Positions 1 through 7,967 of a stretch of DNA of 21,375 nt are shown here, one piece after another (position 1 is the first letter of the stretch; each line of letters starts with the position of its first letter). The notes under the pieces were generated by a model. It did no database searches, had not been told where the DNA came from, and worked only from the letters and a program-made list of their open reading frames with translations. The position numbers and the translations under genes are program-made. This DNA is from Chara braunii (Eukaryota; Streptophyta; Charophyceae; Charales; Characeae), in contig BFEA01000007.1 of NCBI GenBank assembly GCA_003427395.1, forward strand, positions 4,009,830 through 4,031,204, read 5' to 3'.

Positions 1-83
<83 letters not shown>
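1..83. repeat. (TC)n microsatellite
   Basis: An uninterrupted TC dinucleotide run begins at the window edge, so its true length is unknown. It passes into TGTGTCTGTGT and then into unique sequence. A second, shorter run of the same motif lies at 1687-1724. Confidence 0.98.
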
Positions 84-87
<4 letters not shown>

Positions 88-132
88 CTGTGTATTCAAG
101 CTCTCCTTCCAGTCTTATACAGGCATCGCGGG

Positions 133-497
133 GTCGTGTGTGAGAAGATAGGCCACGTGCGTAGACGATAAGCAGTAAGACACGTCAGCATATGATAGCC
201 AGTAGGGCACGTGTGTGCAGAAGATGCTTCGTATCATGACACGTGTCGGCAGAAGATAATCCGTAGTAAGCGTGTGTGCAGAAGATTGTTGTACAGCACG
301 TGTGAAGGAAATAATCTCTATTGGAGGCGTGTGTGCAGACACCAACCAGCATGACACGTGTATACAGACAATAAGCAGCAGGCCACGTGTGTGCAGAAGA
401 TACTACTAATACAACACGTGTGTGCAGCAGGAAGACACGGCCATTTCTGTGAATTCAAAAGCTCGCAAAGAGGTATGTGTGCACGTGTCTGTGGACA
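133..497. repeat. Degenerate ~29-bp minisatellite with CACGTG in most units
   Basis: Units follow the pattern CACGTGTGTGCAGAAGAT plus a variable tail often containing AGCAGNA. Unit starts lie near 154, 181, 208, 240, 269, 297, 326, 355, 384, 415 and 482, giving spacings of 27-32 bases except before the last. CACGTG is a perfect palindrome (the E-box core) and is intact in about half the units. The sequence does not look coding; the short minus-strand open frame here only follows the repeat. Confidence 0.85.
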
Positions 498-615
498 TCA
501 ATAGGCAGCAGTGAGCATCCACTGCTGTAAACAGAACGAGCCTTTGAATCTGTCAATTTCTACCGCGTAATCCTCCTCCATACGCGGTAAAATGAAGAAA
601 ACAAGCGGATAATAA

Positions 616-950
616 CGAGTAGGACAGGTGTCTGTGCGTGTGTTTTGGATGGGAGTTGGATGGGGGAGGAAGTGTGCACATGTGTGTGCGTATGCGCGTG
701 CGCGCGAATGTCTTGCGGGGGGGGGGGGGTGACGGATACGAGGGGGGCGGGTGAAACTACCGCGCTGGGGGGGAGGGGGGGGGGCTGAGTATTTATGTGT
801 GTGTGCGTGCGTGCGCTCCTGCGGATGGAAAGTGTGTCTATCTGTCTGTGTATGTTTGAGTGAGTGGGTGAGCACGTGTGGGTGCACGTTTGGAGGGTTA
901 GGGTGTGCCGAAGGAGGAGACGTTGGGTGGCTGACATGAAAGCTCATGGT
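616..950. repeat. GT-rich low-complexity tract with long G runs
   Basis: The tract is dominated by TG/GTG words. It contains G runs at 717-729 (13 Gs), 742-747, 749-751, 767-773 and 775-784 on the plus strand, which fits a G-quadruplex-forming segment. Open frames on both strands here are low-complexity artefacts. Confidence 0.85.
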
Positions 951-1681
951 GCGTGCTAATATGGCTTTCCAGAAGCGTGGCGGCTGACTGGAGAGATTGT
1001 CCGATCAGGGTTCTTTTTTCTTTTTATTATGCCCGATTATTCCGTACATCCGACGCAAGAAATTAAAATGACGAGAATGATGTCAACCCGTAGATAATAG
1101 TCGTACACATTCAGAACAAACGATAAACACATTAAACAAACAAGCTTAAATACTATTCAATCAGATACGAATTATTGTCAAGGCACACAAATGAGAGGGG
1201 AGGAGTCTACTTCGAAAACAAACAGGAGAGAGACGACGACGGGGTTTCGCACGGGGGAGCAAGAGGAGGAGGACGACGAGAAAAGCAGAATTTCAAAGAC
1301 AACATACTAATAATACTCACACTAGGACTCTCCTGCATGTATGCTACCGCCAGCACGACTAGATTCCGTCAAGAAAGTGCTAGTATGAGTTTGCCCTAAG
1401 TCGTCTCCCGTAAGGCCATCAGGCGAAGGAAATCTTATATCACGGCATATGCTCACCACACTGCGGAGCTTCATGGATGCATCTGGCCGCCATTACGGCC
1501 ACCATTGGATGCATTTGACAGCGAATTACGTGCAGAAAATATAAGTCCGAGAATTGCTAGCGTGACCGAGTATGCCCTGAGATTATCACTACTCCAGTGT
1601 AAACAGCTACCAGATTTAGGTGCTCTCTCCGCCACTCACTCGACGTGAACAAGGCACGAAAAATAATATCGAGCGTATCAT

Positions 1682-1686
<5 letters not shown>
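951..1686. other. Intergenic sequence, no gene recognised
   Basis: No open frame with protein-like composition and no RNA gene is seen. The only local structure is around 1474-1514, where TGGATGCAT occurs twice and flanks a small inverted repeat GGCCG...CGGCC. Confidence 0.5.

Positions 1687-1724
<38 letters not shown>
1687..1724. repeat. (CT)n microsatellite
   Basis: About 19 CT units, followed by GTGCACAGACC. The same pyrimidine strand as the run at the left edge of the window. Confidence 0.97.
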
Positions 1725-1728
<4 letters not shown>

Positions 1729-1754
1729 ACAGACCTCAATCGGTGTGTGCCTAT

Positions 1755-1960
1755 GAGAAGCAGCAGCGAAGGGCGAGGACCAGGCAGGGCAGAAGACGTA
1801 TAAGGCGGGCAGAAAAGACGAAGAGAAAGAAGGGGAGGAGGCGGTGAATATACAAAGGGTGTGCTGAAAGTAGGAGATGGCAGGACGGGAGATGATAGAG
1901 GAAGAGGAGGTGGGGAGGGACGACAGCCGGGGGCAGAACAGGAAAAACGAGAAAATGTCT
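1755..1960. other. Purine-rich (plus strand) tract
   Basis: An A/G-rich stretch with many GAGGA, GAAGA and GGGAGG words next to the (CT)n microsatellite, giving strong purine/pyrimidine strand asymmetry. No protein family is recognised; the open frames on both strands are compositional. Confidence 0.6.
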
Positions 1961-2252
1961 ACTAGGACGATGCACGAGAAATAAGGCTTACTCACTTTCG
2001 TGCCAGGTTGAGGCTCGCATCCTCGCATCACTGGTCATGACCGTGCAGGTGGGGTCATGCGGAGACGTGAGCATGTGGAAATACACCACGCCTATCTCCC
2101 AAGCCCCAGCCTGCCTCAATTCTGCACCCCAATCCACCTCCCCCCTCTCTTGGGATCCCTACCTAGTTTCTACGGTCACCCATCCTTTGTCCGACACCGG
2201 CCCAGAACAGAGCAATCTCAACGCACGAAGAATGAACCGTTTACATTGCCCC

Positions 2253-2325
2253 TGGTGGGCTTTCTTTTTTCCCTCCAGAGCCCTTGATGGCCTTCAGGGC
2301 CAATGATGGTGCAATAAGCCCACCA
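2253..2325. repeat. Inverted repeat TGGTGGGCTT / AAGCCCACCA
   Basis: A perfect 10-bp inverted repeat (2253-2262 and 2316-2325) encloses about 53 bases. The right arm is immediately followed by GCAACCCGGGCC. The same GGTGGG/CCCACC stem motif recurs in the tight hairpin at 2436-2458. Confidence 0.8.
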
Positions 2326-2435
2326 GCAACCCGGGCCGGTCTGCCAGGCCAGACTCCTTCGCATGTGCAAGGGGGATGGATGTGCGTTTTTTCTCTTTTT
2401 GGAACATCAGGGTAGGGTCCAGTTACTGGGGGTGA

Positions 2436-2458
2436 TACTGGTGGGAAGCCCACCAGTA
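2436..2458. repeat. Perfect 10-bp hairpin TACTGGTGGG-AAG-CCCACCAGTA
   Basis: The arms at 2436-2445 and 2449-2458 are fully complementary, with a 3-base loop. The stem shares CTGGTGGG with the inverted repeat 180 bases upstream, so both may belong to one decayed foldback unit. Confidence 0.85.
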
Positions 2459-2737
2459 CCTTCCCAGCCGAAATTCCCCCATGCAGCACAGGCCTGAAAC
2501 GGTTTTCACCTTTTTGCAGTCACAGATGCGGATCTTAGGGCTCGATCCCCAGACCTTACCTTACCTTACTGTGTACAGTATCAAGTCAACCTGCGTCTTG
2601 AACCCGTGACCTGTGTGTTAGTAGTTGAAAGTTGTCTGTCGGGTCTTGAATCTTAGACCTGTCGAAGTAGGGGTCATGCCTGCATAGGGCTCATTGTTGT
2701 TGTAGTCCTGAAAGGTCAAGGTTGTAGCTGCTACTGT

Positions 2738-2790
2738 CTTGAAAGGCCAAGTCCGCAAACTTCCAGAAGGTCTGGAAGTGGCCTTTCAAG
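2738..2790. repeat. Nested foldback: 11-bp outer and 9-bp inner stem
   Basis: Outer arms CTTGAAAGGCC (2738-2748) and GGCCTTTCAAG (2780-2790) are perfectly complementary. Inner arms ACTTCCAGA (2759-2767) and TCTGGAAGT (2771-2779) are perfectly complementary with an AGG loop. On the 3' side the two stems are contiguous; on the 5' side a 10-base bulge separates them, so the whole folds into a 20-bp bulged hairpin. A partial copy (CCTGAAAGGTC) lies just upstream near 2708. Confidence 0.85.
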
Positions 2791-3079
2791 TTTCTTCTCA
2801 CGTTATACACAGCAGACCAGAGGCAAGTGGGCAAATGGTGAGTCCAAGTTTGCTTAGTTAGCGGTGCCCAGTCCCAGTCTCACTTTGTACAGTCAGCAAG
2901 TACCATGAGGGACTGTGTTCACCATGGGCCCGTTGTCGAGCAGCGCGGGACCCTCCCGGCCACGTCACGCAGGAGTTGGTCTTAAATCCTCGTCGCGAAT
3001 ATACATATGGAGCTTCCGCAAGCCGCTCCGACCGAGTGCCCCAGCCATACCTCTCGCGAGCCCCTACGACAGGATAGGG

Positions 3080-3160
3080 CCTACGCGAGGCACGACTTAC
3101 CTCCACCTTACAGGTGTTGTCACCTCCCTTCGGTGGGCATATCACCACCGAGCTACCAGC
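3080..3160. repeat. Conserved CGGTGGG hairpin in the GC-rich LTR end
   Basis: CGGTGGG and CACCACCG face each other across a short loop near 3131-3150. In the other LTR the same site reads CGGTGGGTGTATCCCCACCG (near 18100), a slightly stronger stem. The surrounding sequence is otherwise nearly identical in both copies. Confidence 0.55.
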
Positions 3161-3502
3161 CCACAGTACGAAAGCTAATCAGCTGCAATCGCAGAGGTGG
3201 ACCAGTCGAGGTCGTTTCTCGTTCGTTGTAGCATAGGGGGTACGCCTCTATTGGACCCGCACGCGAACCGACATCTTGGGGGGCTGAGGCCCCAAGCGCG
3301 ACTCGTCACCGGTCGACTAGAACGCATCCCACACGCCACGCGCACACCACTATAACGAACATAAAAATAAAAACATGTACATACATACCTACATATACTA
3401 AACGACAGAGGACAAACAACACGACAACACTCCTAGTCCCTCAGTAGCCATCCCATAACTTTCCGATGCGGAAATCAGATAGGCGTTGCGCGCAAGACTT
3501 AG

Positions 3503-3509
3503 TATAAAA
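3503..3509 (+). promoter_or_regulatory. TATAAAA box-like site on the plus strand of LTR 1
   Basis: TATAAAA occurs in CTTAGTATAAAACCGCGCGG and is preserved in the second LTR at 18484. It points away from the element's own sense direction, toward the interior. If it were a promoter it would drive antisense transcription into the interior, where plus-strand exon-like segments lie. It is a short motif and could be chance. Confidence 0.25.
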
Positions 3510-3699
3510 CCGCGCGGACGCAAGGCTAACTCATGTCGACTAGCAATGCATGAATGCGCAAGCAGTCGCAAAGATGGCGTACTATGTAGTGCTCATAATC
3601 AAGCGGTCCCCCGTGGATCTGAGTACCGTTTATGATACTCAAGTGTTAGACTCGAAGTATCATGAGGGTCTTCCCCTTCACGACATTGCACGGCTGAAG

Positions 3700-3722
3700 G
3701 AATAGCCGTGTGGCCGCCGCGA
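3700..3722. repeat. Hairpin CACGGCT / AGCCGTG conserved in both LTRs
   Basis: The 7-bp arms are perfectly complementary around an 8-base loop (GAAGGAAT here, GAAGAAAT near 18683 in the other LTR). The difference falls in the loop, not the stem. Confidence 0.6.
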
Positions 3723-4082
3723 GACCTCCGACCTTTGGCTTGAGCGTCTCGGCAGGCAAGGCAAATAGGCTCTGGCGGGGGGAGATTCCCTCCCTGCAGA
3801 GTCTAAGGCTTGGGATGTCATGGACAAGGACCTCAAATCCAGGCTCAGGACCAACGTCCATCTAATAATTTATTAAAAAATACATAATCAATAGAGGGGT
3901 CTTTCCCCCCCTTTCTCAACCGCAACCCCTATTTAATCCTTAATATGCGGGCCCCTCAGGCCATGCAAACTCCCAGATAGGTACATATATGTTTTTATAT
4001 ATTTTTATATACAAAGGGGAATAAGCATGTGACGCTCACTTCTCACAATCACAGTGGGACTCCTCACAACCATATATATATG

Positions 4083-4139
4083 TGTGATCGCAGGTATGCC
4101 AAATCAAAATTTGCACCATAGAACGTACCTGCAATCACA
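4083..4139. repeat. 14-bp inverted repeat in the LTR
   Basis: TGTGATCGCAGGTA (4083-4096) and TACCTGCAATCACA (4126-4139) pair with one mismatch across a 29-base AT-rich loop. A related version lies in the other LTR near 19055-19120. It follows a (TA)n-like stretch. Confidence 0.7.
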
Positions 4140-4404
4140 TCAAAGAGTTAAACAAGAGTCCACACACTACACATAATCAACTCCAACCCACCTCTACACT
4201 CATACCGCTCGCTTTAGCCACGCAAGCCCCAACCTAAAAAACCAACCATAATTAAATACTCAGTACCTTTGTTAAATGACCATTCAATAAAAGTCCGGGT
4301 GAAACCATAACAAAACAATAAAATCACCAGGGCTAAGGCCCTTTAGGTTGAGTATTGAGGGTGAGTAGGAATTGAGTCGTAAACCGATGAATCGACAACC
4401 GACC

Positions 4405-4444
4405 TGTTATCAGTGATAACAAAAGGTGATCCCCGTGGGATCAA
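4405..4444. repeat. Two adjacent small palindromes in the LTR
   Basis: GTTATCAGTGATAAC is a palindrome around one central base, and is identical in both LTRs. It is followed by TGATCCC-CGT-GGGATCA, a 7-bp hairpin that is weakened in the second LTR (TGATCAT...GGGATCA). Confidence 0.6.
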
Positions 4445-4692
4445 AGTTGAATCCAGTCCAAAATTTTGAATCGAATCGTTCAAAGATGGATCTGTAACAC
4501 GAAACAGGTCAATGTCCAAGCTAAGCTTATAAACGCACAAGGAATAATCTTAATATCACGTTCTTACAGAAATCCTCATGATAACCAAGCATAGGTCTAT
4601 CTTTGCGCACGTGCCCAAGAAAAAGGCAGACCTTTGGCATCATCGTCCCTATCCAAGGTGGATCGCCAGAATCGCCACCTGTCGAAATATAA

Positions 4693-5290
4693 TCTAACTC
4701 CTCTAAATTATAAAAATTTCGGCAGCGCTTCCCGTAGGAAAAATGCCTTCTTCTTAAAATTTATATCAGCCCGAATATGAAAACAGAAATAGCCTTTGAC
4801 TTTCCAAAGTCAAATTTTGTCTAACTCCTTGAATTAGCAAAAATTTTGGCAGCATTCCTTTTAGAAAAGGAAACTTCCCAAATTTTTACTAAGCCATTTA
4901 TACAAACCAGACAAGTTGAACTTTAAAGAGTCAAATTTTGACTAACTACTTAGACTTGCAGAAATTTCGGCAACGCTTCCCGTAGTGAAAGCGACTTACC
5001 AAAATTTATAAAAGTTAAGTTCAGAATTTAAAACGACGTTGACTTTCCAAAGTCAAATTTTATCTAACTCCCTGGATTAACAAAATTTTGGGCAGCACTC
5101 CTTTTAGAAAATGAGGTTTTTCAAATTTTACTAAGCCATAAAATCAGAAAAGTTGGACCCTGAAAATAACAAAATCTGACTAACTCATTGGTTTTGTAGA
5201 AATTTCGACAATGCTTTCCGTAGAGAAAGTAGCCTACCAAGATTTATACAAGACCAAGTAAAATAAAAGATCCCAGAAAATGCAGAAATT
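4693..5290. repeat. Tandem array of ~120-bp units in alternating A/B types (LTR 1)
   Basis: Five units begin with a (T/A)CTAACT(C) motif near 4693, 4820, 4940, 5063 and 5179 (spacings 127, 120, 123, 116). Units 1, 3 and 5 carry GAAATTTCGGCA...CTTCCCGTAG-like sequence. Units 2 and 4 carry AAATTTTGGCAGCA(T/C)TCCTTTTAGAAAA instead, giving a roughly 245-bp A/B dimer. TTTGACTTT-CC-AAAGTCAAA, a perfect 9-bp hairpin, precedes units 2 and 4, and a decayed version precedes unit 3. The same array is at 19667-20225. Confidence 0.8.
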
Positions 5291-5541
5291 GACCTAAGTT
5301 AAATAAACTTAACTCAGAAAATGCAGGAATTGAAACTAACTCCTATGGCTCTAGCACGTGGCGAGCAACTAAAACAACTACCTATCAACTGAAACTCAGA
5401 CTAAGTAGTGACCTCACTCAGTCACATGCAGGTCAAACCACAAAGGTAAGTACTCTCACCATCCCCAAGTCAACTTAGCAAACAATAGTTCATAGTCTTT
5501 CAACGATTTATCCCCGTATACCCATCTTACATAGGACATAA

Positions 5542-6262
5542 AGTTAGACCACCCAAACTTATGGAACATGTCTAGCTCAGCCATGAAGTACACACAAATA
5601 CAAGGCACAACAACTTTTTTCTTATTTGGGAATGTGACTAGGCCACCCTAGTCGCTTTGTTGTTTAGATATCCCAGCTTTATATAATTGTTTGCACTTTA
5701 GTCTTTTGAGGTAGCATATAACTGAACCGATCATCTTCAACTCAAGATTCAGCCTACTCCTTCGTATCACAAGTTTATTCTTAATTAGTACTCTCTCCAA
5801 TTGATGATAAACTATAGTCAGACCACCCAAACTTATGGAACCCTGTCTGACTAACATGTTCATAGATAATATAGTAATAAAGTATAACCAATTTATAACC
5901 CTCTGGTTCCAGCATGTGCGAGGCGTGGGCCAAGACCACCCAAACTTATGAAACATGTATTGGTCCTCAGTCTGGTTCGTTTCTCTTAAAACCAAAACAG
6001 GATGAGGCTGAGTCACCCAAACTTATGGAATATGCTCAGACTTCCTCGTTCAGAAACTAAAAAAACTGACAAAACCGCAAAGTAAACAAGGCGACCAAGC
6101 CACCCAAACTTATGGAACATGCTTGGTCCCTGAAAGTCAAACACAATCAGCCCTCACAAGTCAGAGCAACTAGACCACCCAAACTTATAGAATTTGTCTG
6201 GTCCTCCAGACAATTCAAAATAAATATAGCACAGGGCCTTCCCAAACTTATGGAACTGGCCC
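5542..6262. repeat. Hairpin array with conserved 20-nt loop and covarying stems (LTR 1)
   Basis: The core CACCCAAACTTATGGAACAT or a close variant occurs seven times, starting near 5550, 5824, 5938, 6014, 6101, 6174 and 6238. The flanking arms differ at every site but are self-complementary. Arm pairs are AGTTAGAC/GTCTAGCT, TAGTCAGAC/GTCTGACTA, GGGCCAAGAC/GTATTGGTCC, GGCTGAGT/GCTCAGAC, ACCAAGC/GCTTGGT, CTAGAC/GTCTGG and GGGCC/GGCCC; some contain a wobble or one mismatch. An eighth stem with a shortened loop lies at 5634-5655. The array occupies the first ~780 bases of the LTR in the element's sense direction, i.e. the U3 end. Confidence 0.88.
5634..5655. repeat. 9-bp hairpin with core reduced to a 4-nt stub
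   Basis: GTGACTAGG (5634-5642) pairs with CCTAGTCGC (5647-5655), including one G-T wobble, around the loop CCAC. The GCCACC context matches the start of the array core, while the rest of the core is absent. In the second LTR (near 20581-20603) the left arm reads GTGACTAAG, which weakens the stem. Confidence 0.65.
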
Positions 6263-6324
6263 GGCCTTTCGTTGACCAGGTCAAACTTCATGCAATACAG
6301 CCTTTCTCCCATTCCCCCCCCCCA

Positions 6325-7130
6325 GATGCAACCCCACAATCTTCTTTCAGTCAAACAATGAAACTGAAACTGACATTGCACACATATTCCTTTAATTAAT
6401 CTGATTATGTCATGAAAGTCAAATTGAAAGTCAAAATAGGGATGCATGCAGTATACTCAGTCGAAACGTAATAAGAAATACAAGTAGGGGCTATAACTGG
6501 GTTTATAGAGGGGACGCAATGATTACCTTTCAGTTCCATGCGTCCAAAACGCCTCCTGAGTTCCGGCAGAGCTCTCGCAATCGGTGGGCTGACTCCCCAC
6601 AGAGTCTAGCTGCGGTCCTACGGGTTGCAATCCCACCTGTCGCCTTCCTCTCAGAACCAATAGACTAGACTTAGAGTCAGAGGGGCAGAAGAAGAAAGTT
6701 TAAGACTCTCAGATACAAGAAGGGTGCTCTTAGACTCGCACAAGAGGGCCTTGGTTCCTTCACTCGCCTGTGGGGTCCGCAATGATGGTCAGGAAACGCA
6801 ATAATCACTTGGTCGAACTGAAGTCAAACGCCAACCGTTGAATCCCCGATGACCCTTTTAGTCGCAGTGATATCCACGCCGCAGAATTCGGCCAATTCTC
6901 CCTAGTCACGGTGCCTCCACCCTTCGGCTAAGACCCCCAATCCACAACCTTAGGGAAGACAGGTTCAACTAGGACGCCCCCCTCGTCCTCCTTGGGCTTT
7001 ACGCGCAGCAACCCCCAACAGCGTACAGTCCGAACCTTGTTGTAAAACACATACTAAACTCACTACAGGTACACAATCTAAACAGTCACAGACTCAGAAT
7101 ACGTTGTACTGAACTCTCCACAGTACACAG
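6325..7130. other. Element interior next to the 3' LTR, no gene recognised
   Basis: On the minus strand this lies immediately upstream of the 3' LTR, where a polypurine tract is expected. Only a modest purine-rich stretch (CTGAAAGAAGA, followed by GTGGGG) is present, separated from the LTR start by a few bases. No protein-like reading frame is seen on either strand. The first putative plus-strand splice acceptor (CTCCACAGTACACAG) ends the region. Confidence 0.4.
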
Positions 7131-7967
7131 GATGGTGGGATGCACAGCATGTCGGCCAACAATCAAACTACGGCCCCAGTGCTAGGCTGTTGTAGACCTG
7201 CCCAAACGTTGGGTTTTTCCAGCCCGTTAACAGGTAAGCTCGCCCCCTCACTGCCCGCTCCCTCACCCCACCTCACACAGTCGAACAGTAAGGCGTTGCC
7301 TGATGGTATGTTCCCTGATACCGATTTGATCAGGCAGATCTCTGCCCTGGTCATGTACGTGCCCCGCATCCACTTCTTTTCCTCTATCCTCTCCCTCTCT
7401 TCCACGTAATCCAATACGCAAGTGGATATCGCAGATCTGGACACAACGAATATCATTGTGGCCAGCAAAACAAACCTCCTCAGCTACAGATGACTGTGTT
7501 AACAGCAACTCAGGTAAGTTCGATCTTTATCTCTCCTTACTCGCACGCATACACTCTGGGTTACTAACTTCGGTAGGGGCATGCACCTGACTACTATTAT
7601 GGCTAGGATTAGGATATCAAGGGGGAGAAGCGGGTTATACCTCTTGCAGGACAATTGCGGGTGAAACGCAGACTTCGAGCCCAACAACAAGGATGTTGTG
7701 ACGGTTACCGTCGGAACCTATACTTTCTACAGCGTGAAGATGGCACCAGGAGTAGGACATCCGACGAATCGCAGCTATCCCGCTCTTGTAGTCTACGAGG
7801 TAAGTTTTGTTTCTCTGCCGCTCTCTCTCTCTGATTACATGAGCGGAGTCACAGTGAGCCCTTCGCTAAGACGCAGAAGGACATGTTGTCGCCCCAAAAC
7901 TTATCAAAAGTGAAGAAAATGACTATGAACCTACCACAAAAAACCCAACCAAATGCATTCGGCGTTT

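Larger units (their letters stand above)
1961..2737. other. Intergenic DNA with possible old short dispersed elements
   Basis: No gene is recognised. A (CCTTA)3 run lies at about 2554-2568 just after GGGCTCGATCCCC, which resembles a pol III B box (GGTTCGATCC-like) followed by a simple-repeat tail. No convincing A box is visible upstream, so a tRNA-derived SINE is only a possibility. Confidence 0.3.
2934..6324 (-). repeat. 3' LTR (copy 1 of the 3.4-kb direct repeat)
   Basis: This copy aligns along its whole length with 17877-21274. Hand comparison of two stretches gives roughly 92-94% identity plus small indels, including about 30 bases missing near 2942 relative to copy 2. Read on the minus strand it starts TGGGGGGGGG and ends CTCGACA, i.e. 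TG...CA ends. From its minus-strand 5' end it holds the hairpin array (5542-6262), a 120-bp tandem array (4693-5290), AT-rich DNA with inverted repeats, and a GC-rich terminal kilobase. Upstream of it on the minus strand (6325-6352) the sequence is only partly purine-rich, so a polypurine tract is weak or eroded. Confidence 0.7.

Noticed and set aside
133-497. Possible CRISPR array
   Set aside because: Units are tandem and degenerate without distinct spacers, and the context is eukaryotic.
2500-2570. tRNA-derived SINE
   Set aside because: A B-box-like GGCTCGATCC and a (CCTTA)3 tail are suggestive, but no A box or cloverleaf is visible.
3646-3861. Minus-strand open frame shared by both LTRs (18633-18836)
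   Set aside because: It is conserved only because the LTRs are copies. It has no motif, and the differences between copies show no clear preference for synonymous positions.
5648-6016. 122-codon minus-strand open frame in LTR 1, partly kept in LTR 2
   Set aside because: It translates the hairpin cores (recurring HKFGW) and spacers, is frameshifted in the other LTR near 20880, and has no recognisable domain. Chance frame in a repeat is more likely.
5542-6262. Hairpin cores as a CRISPR-like or tRNA-like array
   Set aside because: Spacing is irregular (roughly 60-270 bases), there is no cloverleaf, and the arms vary while the loop is constant, unlike either class.
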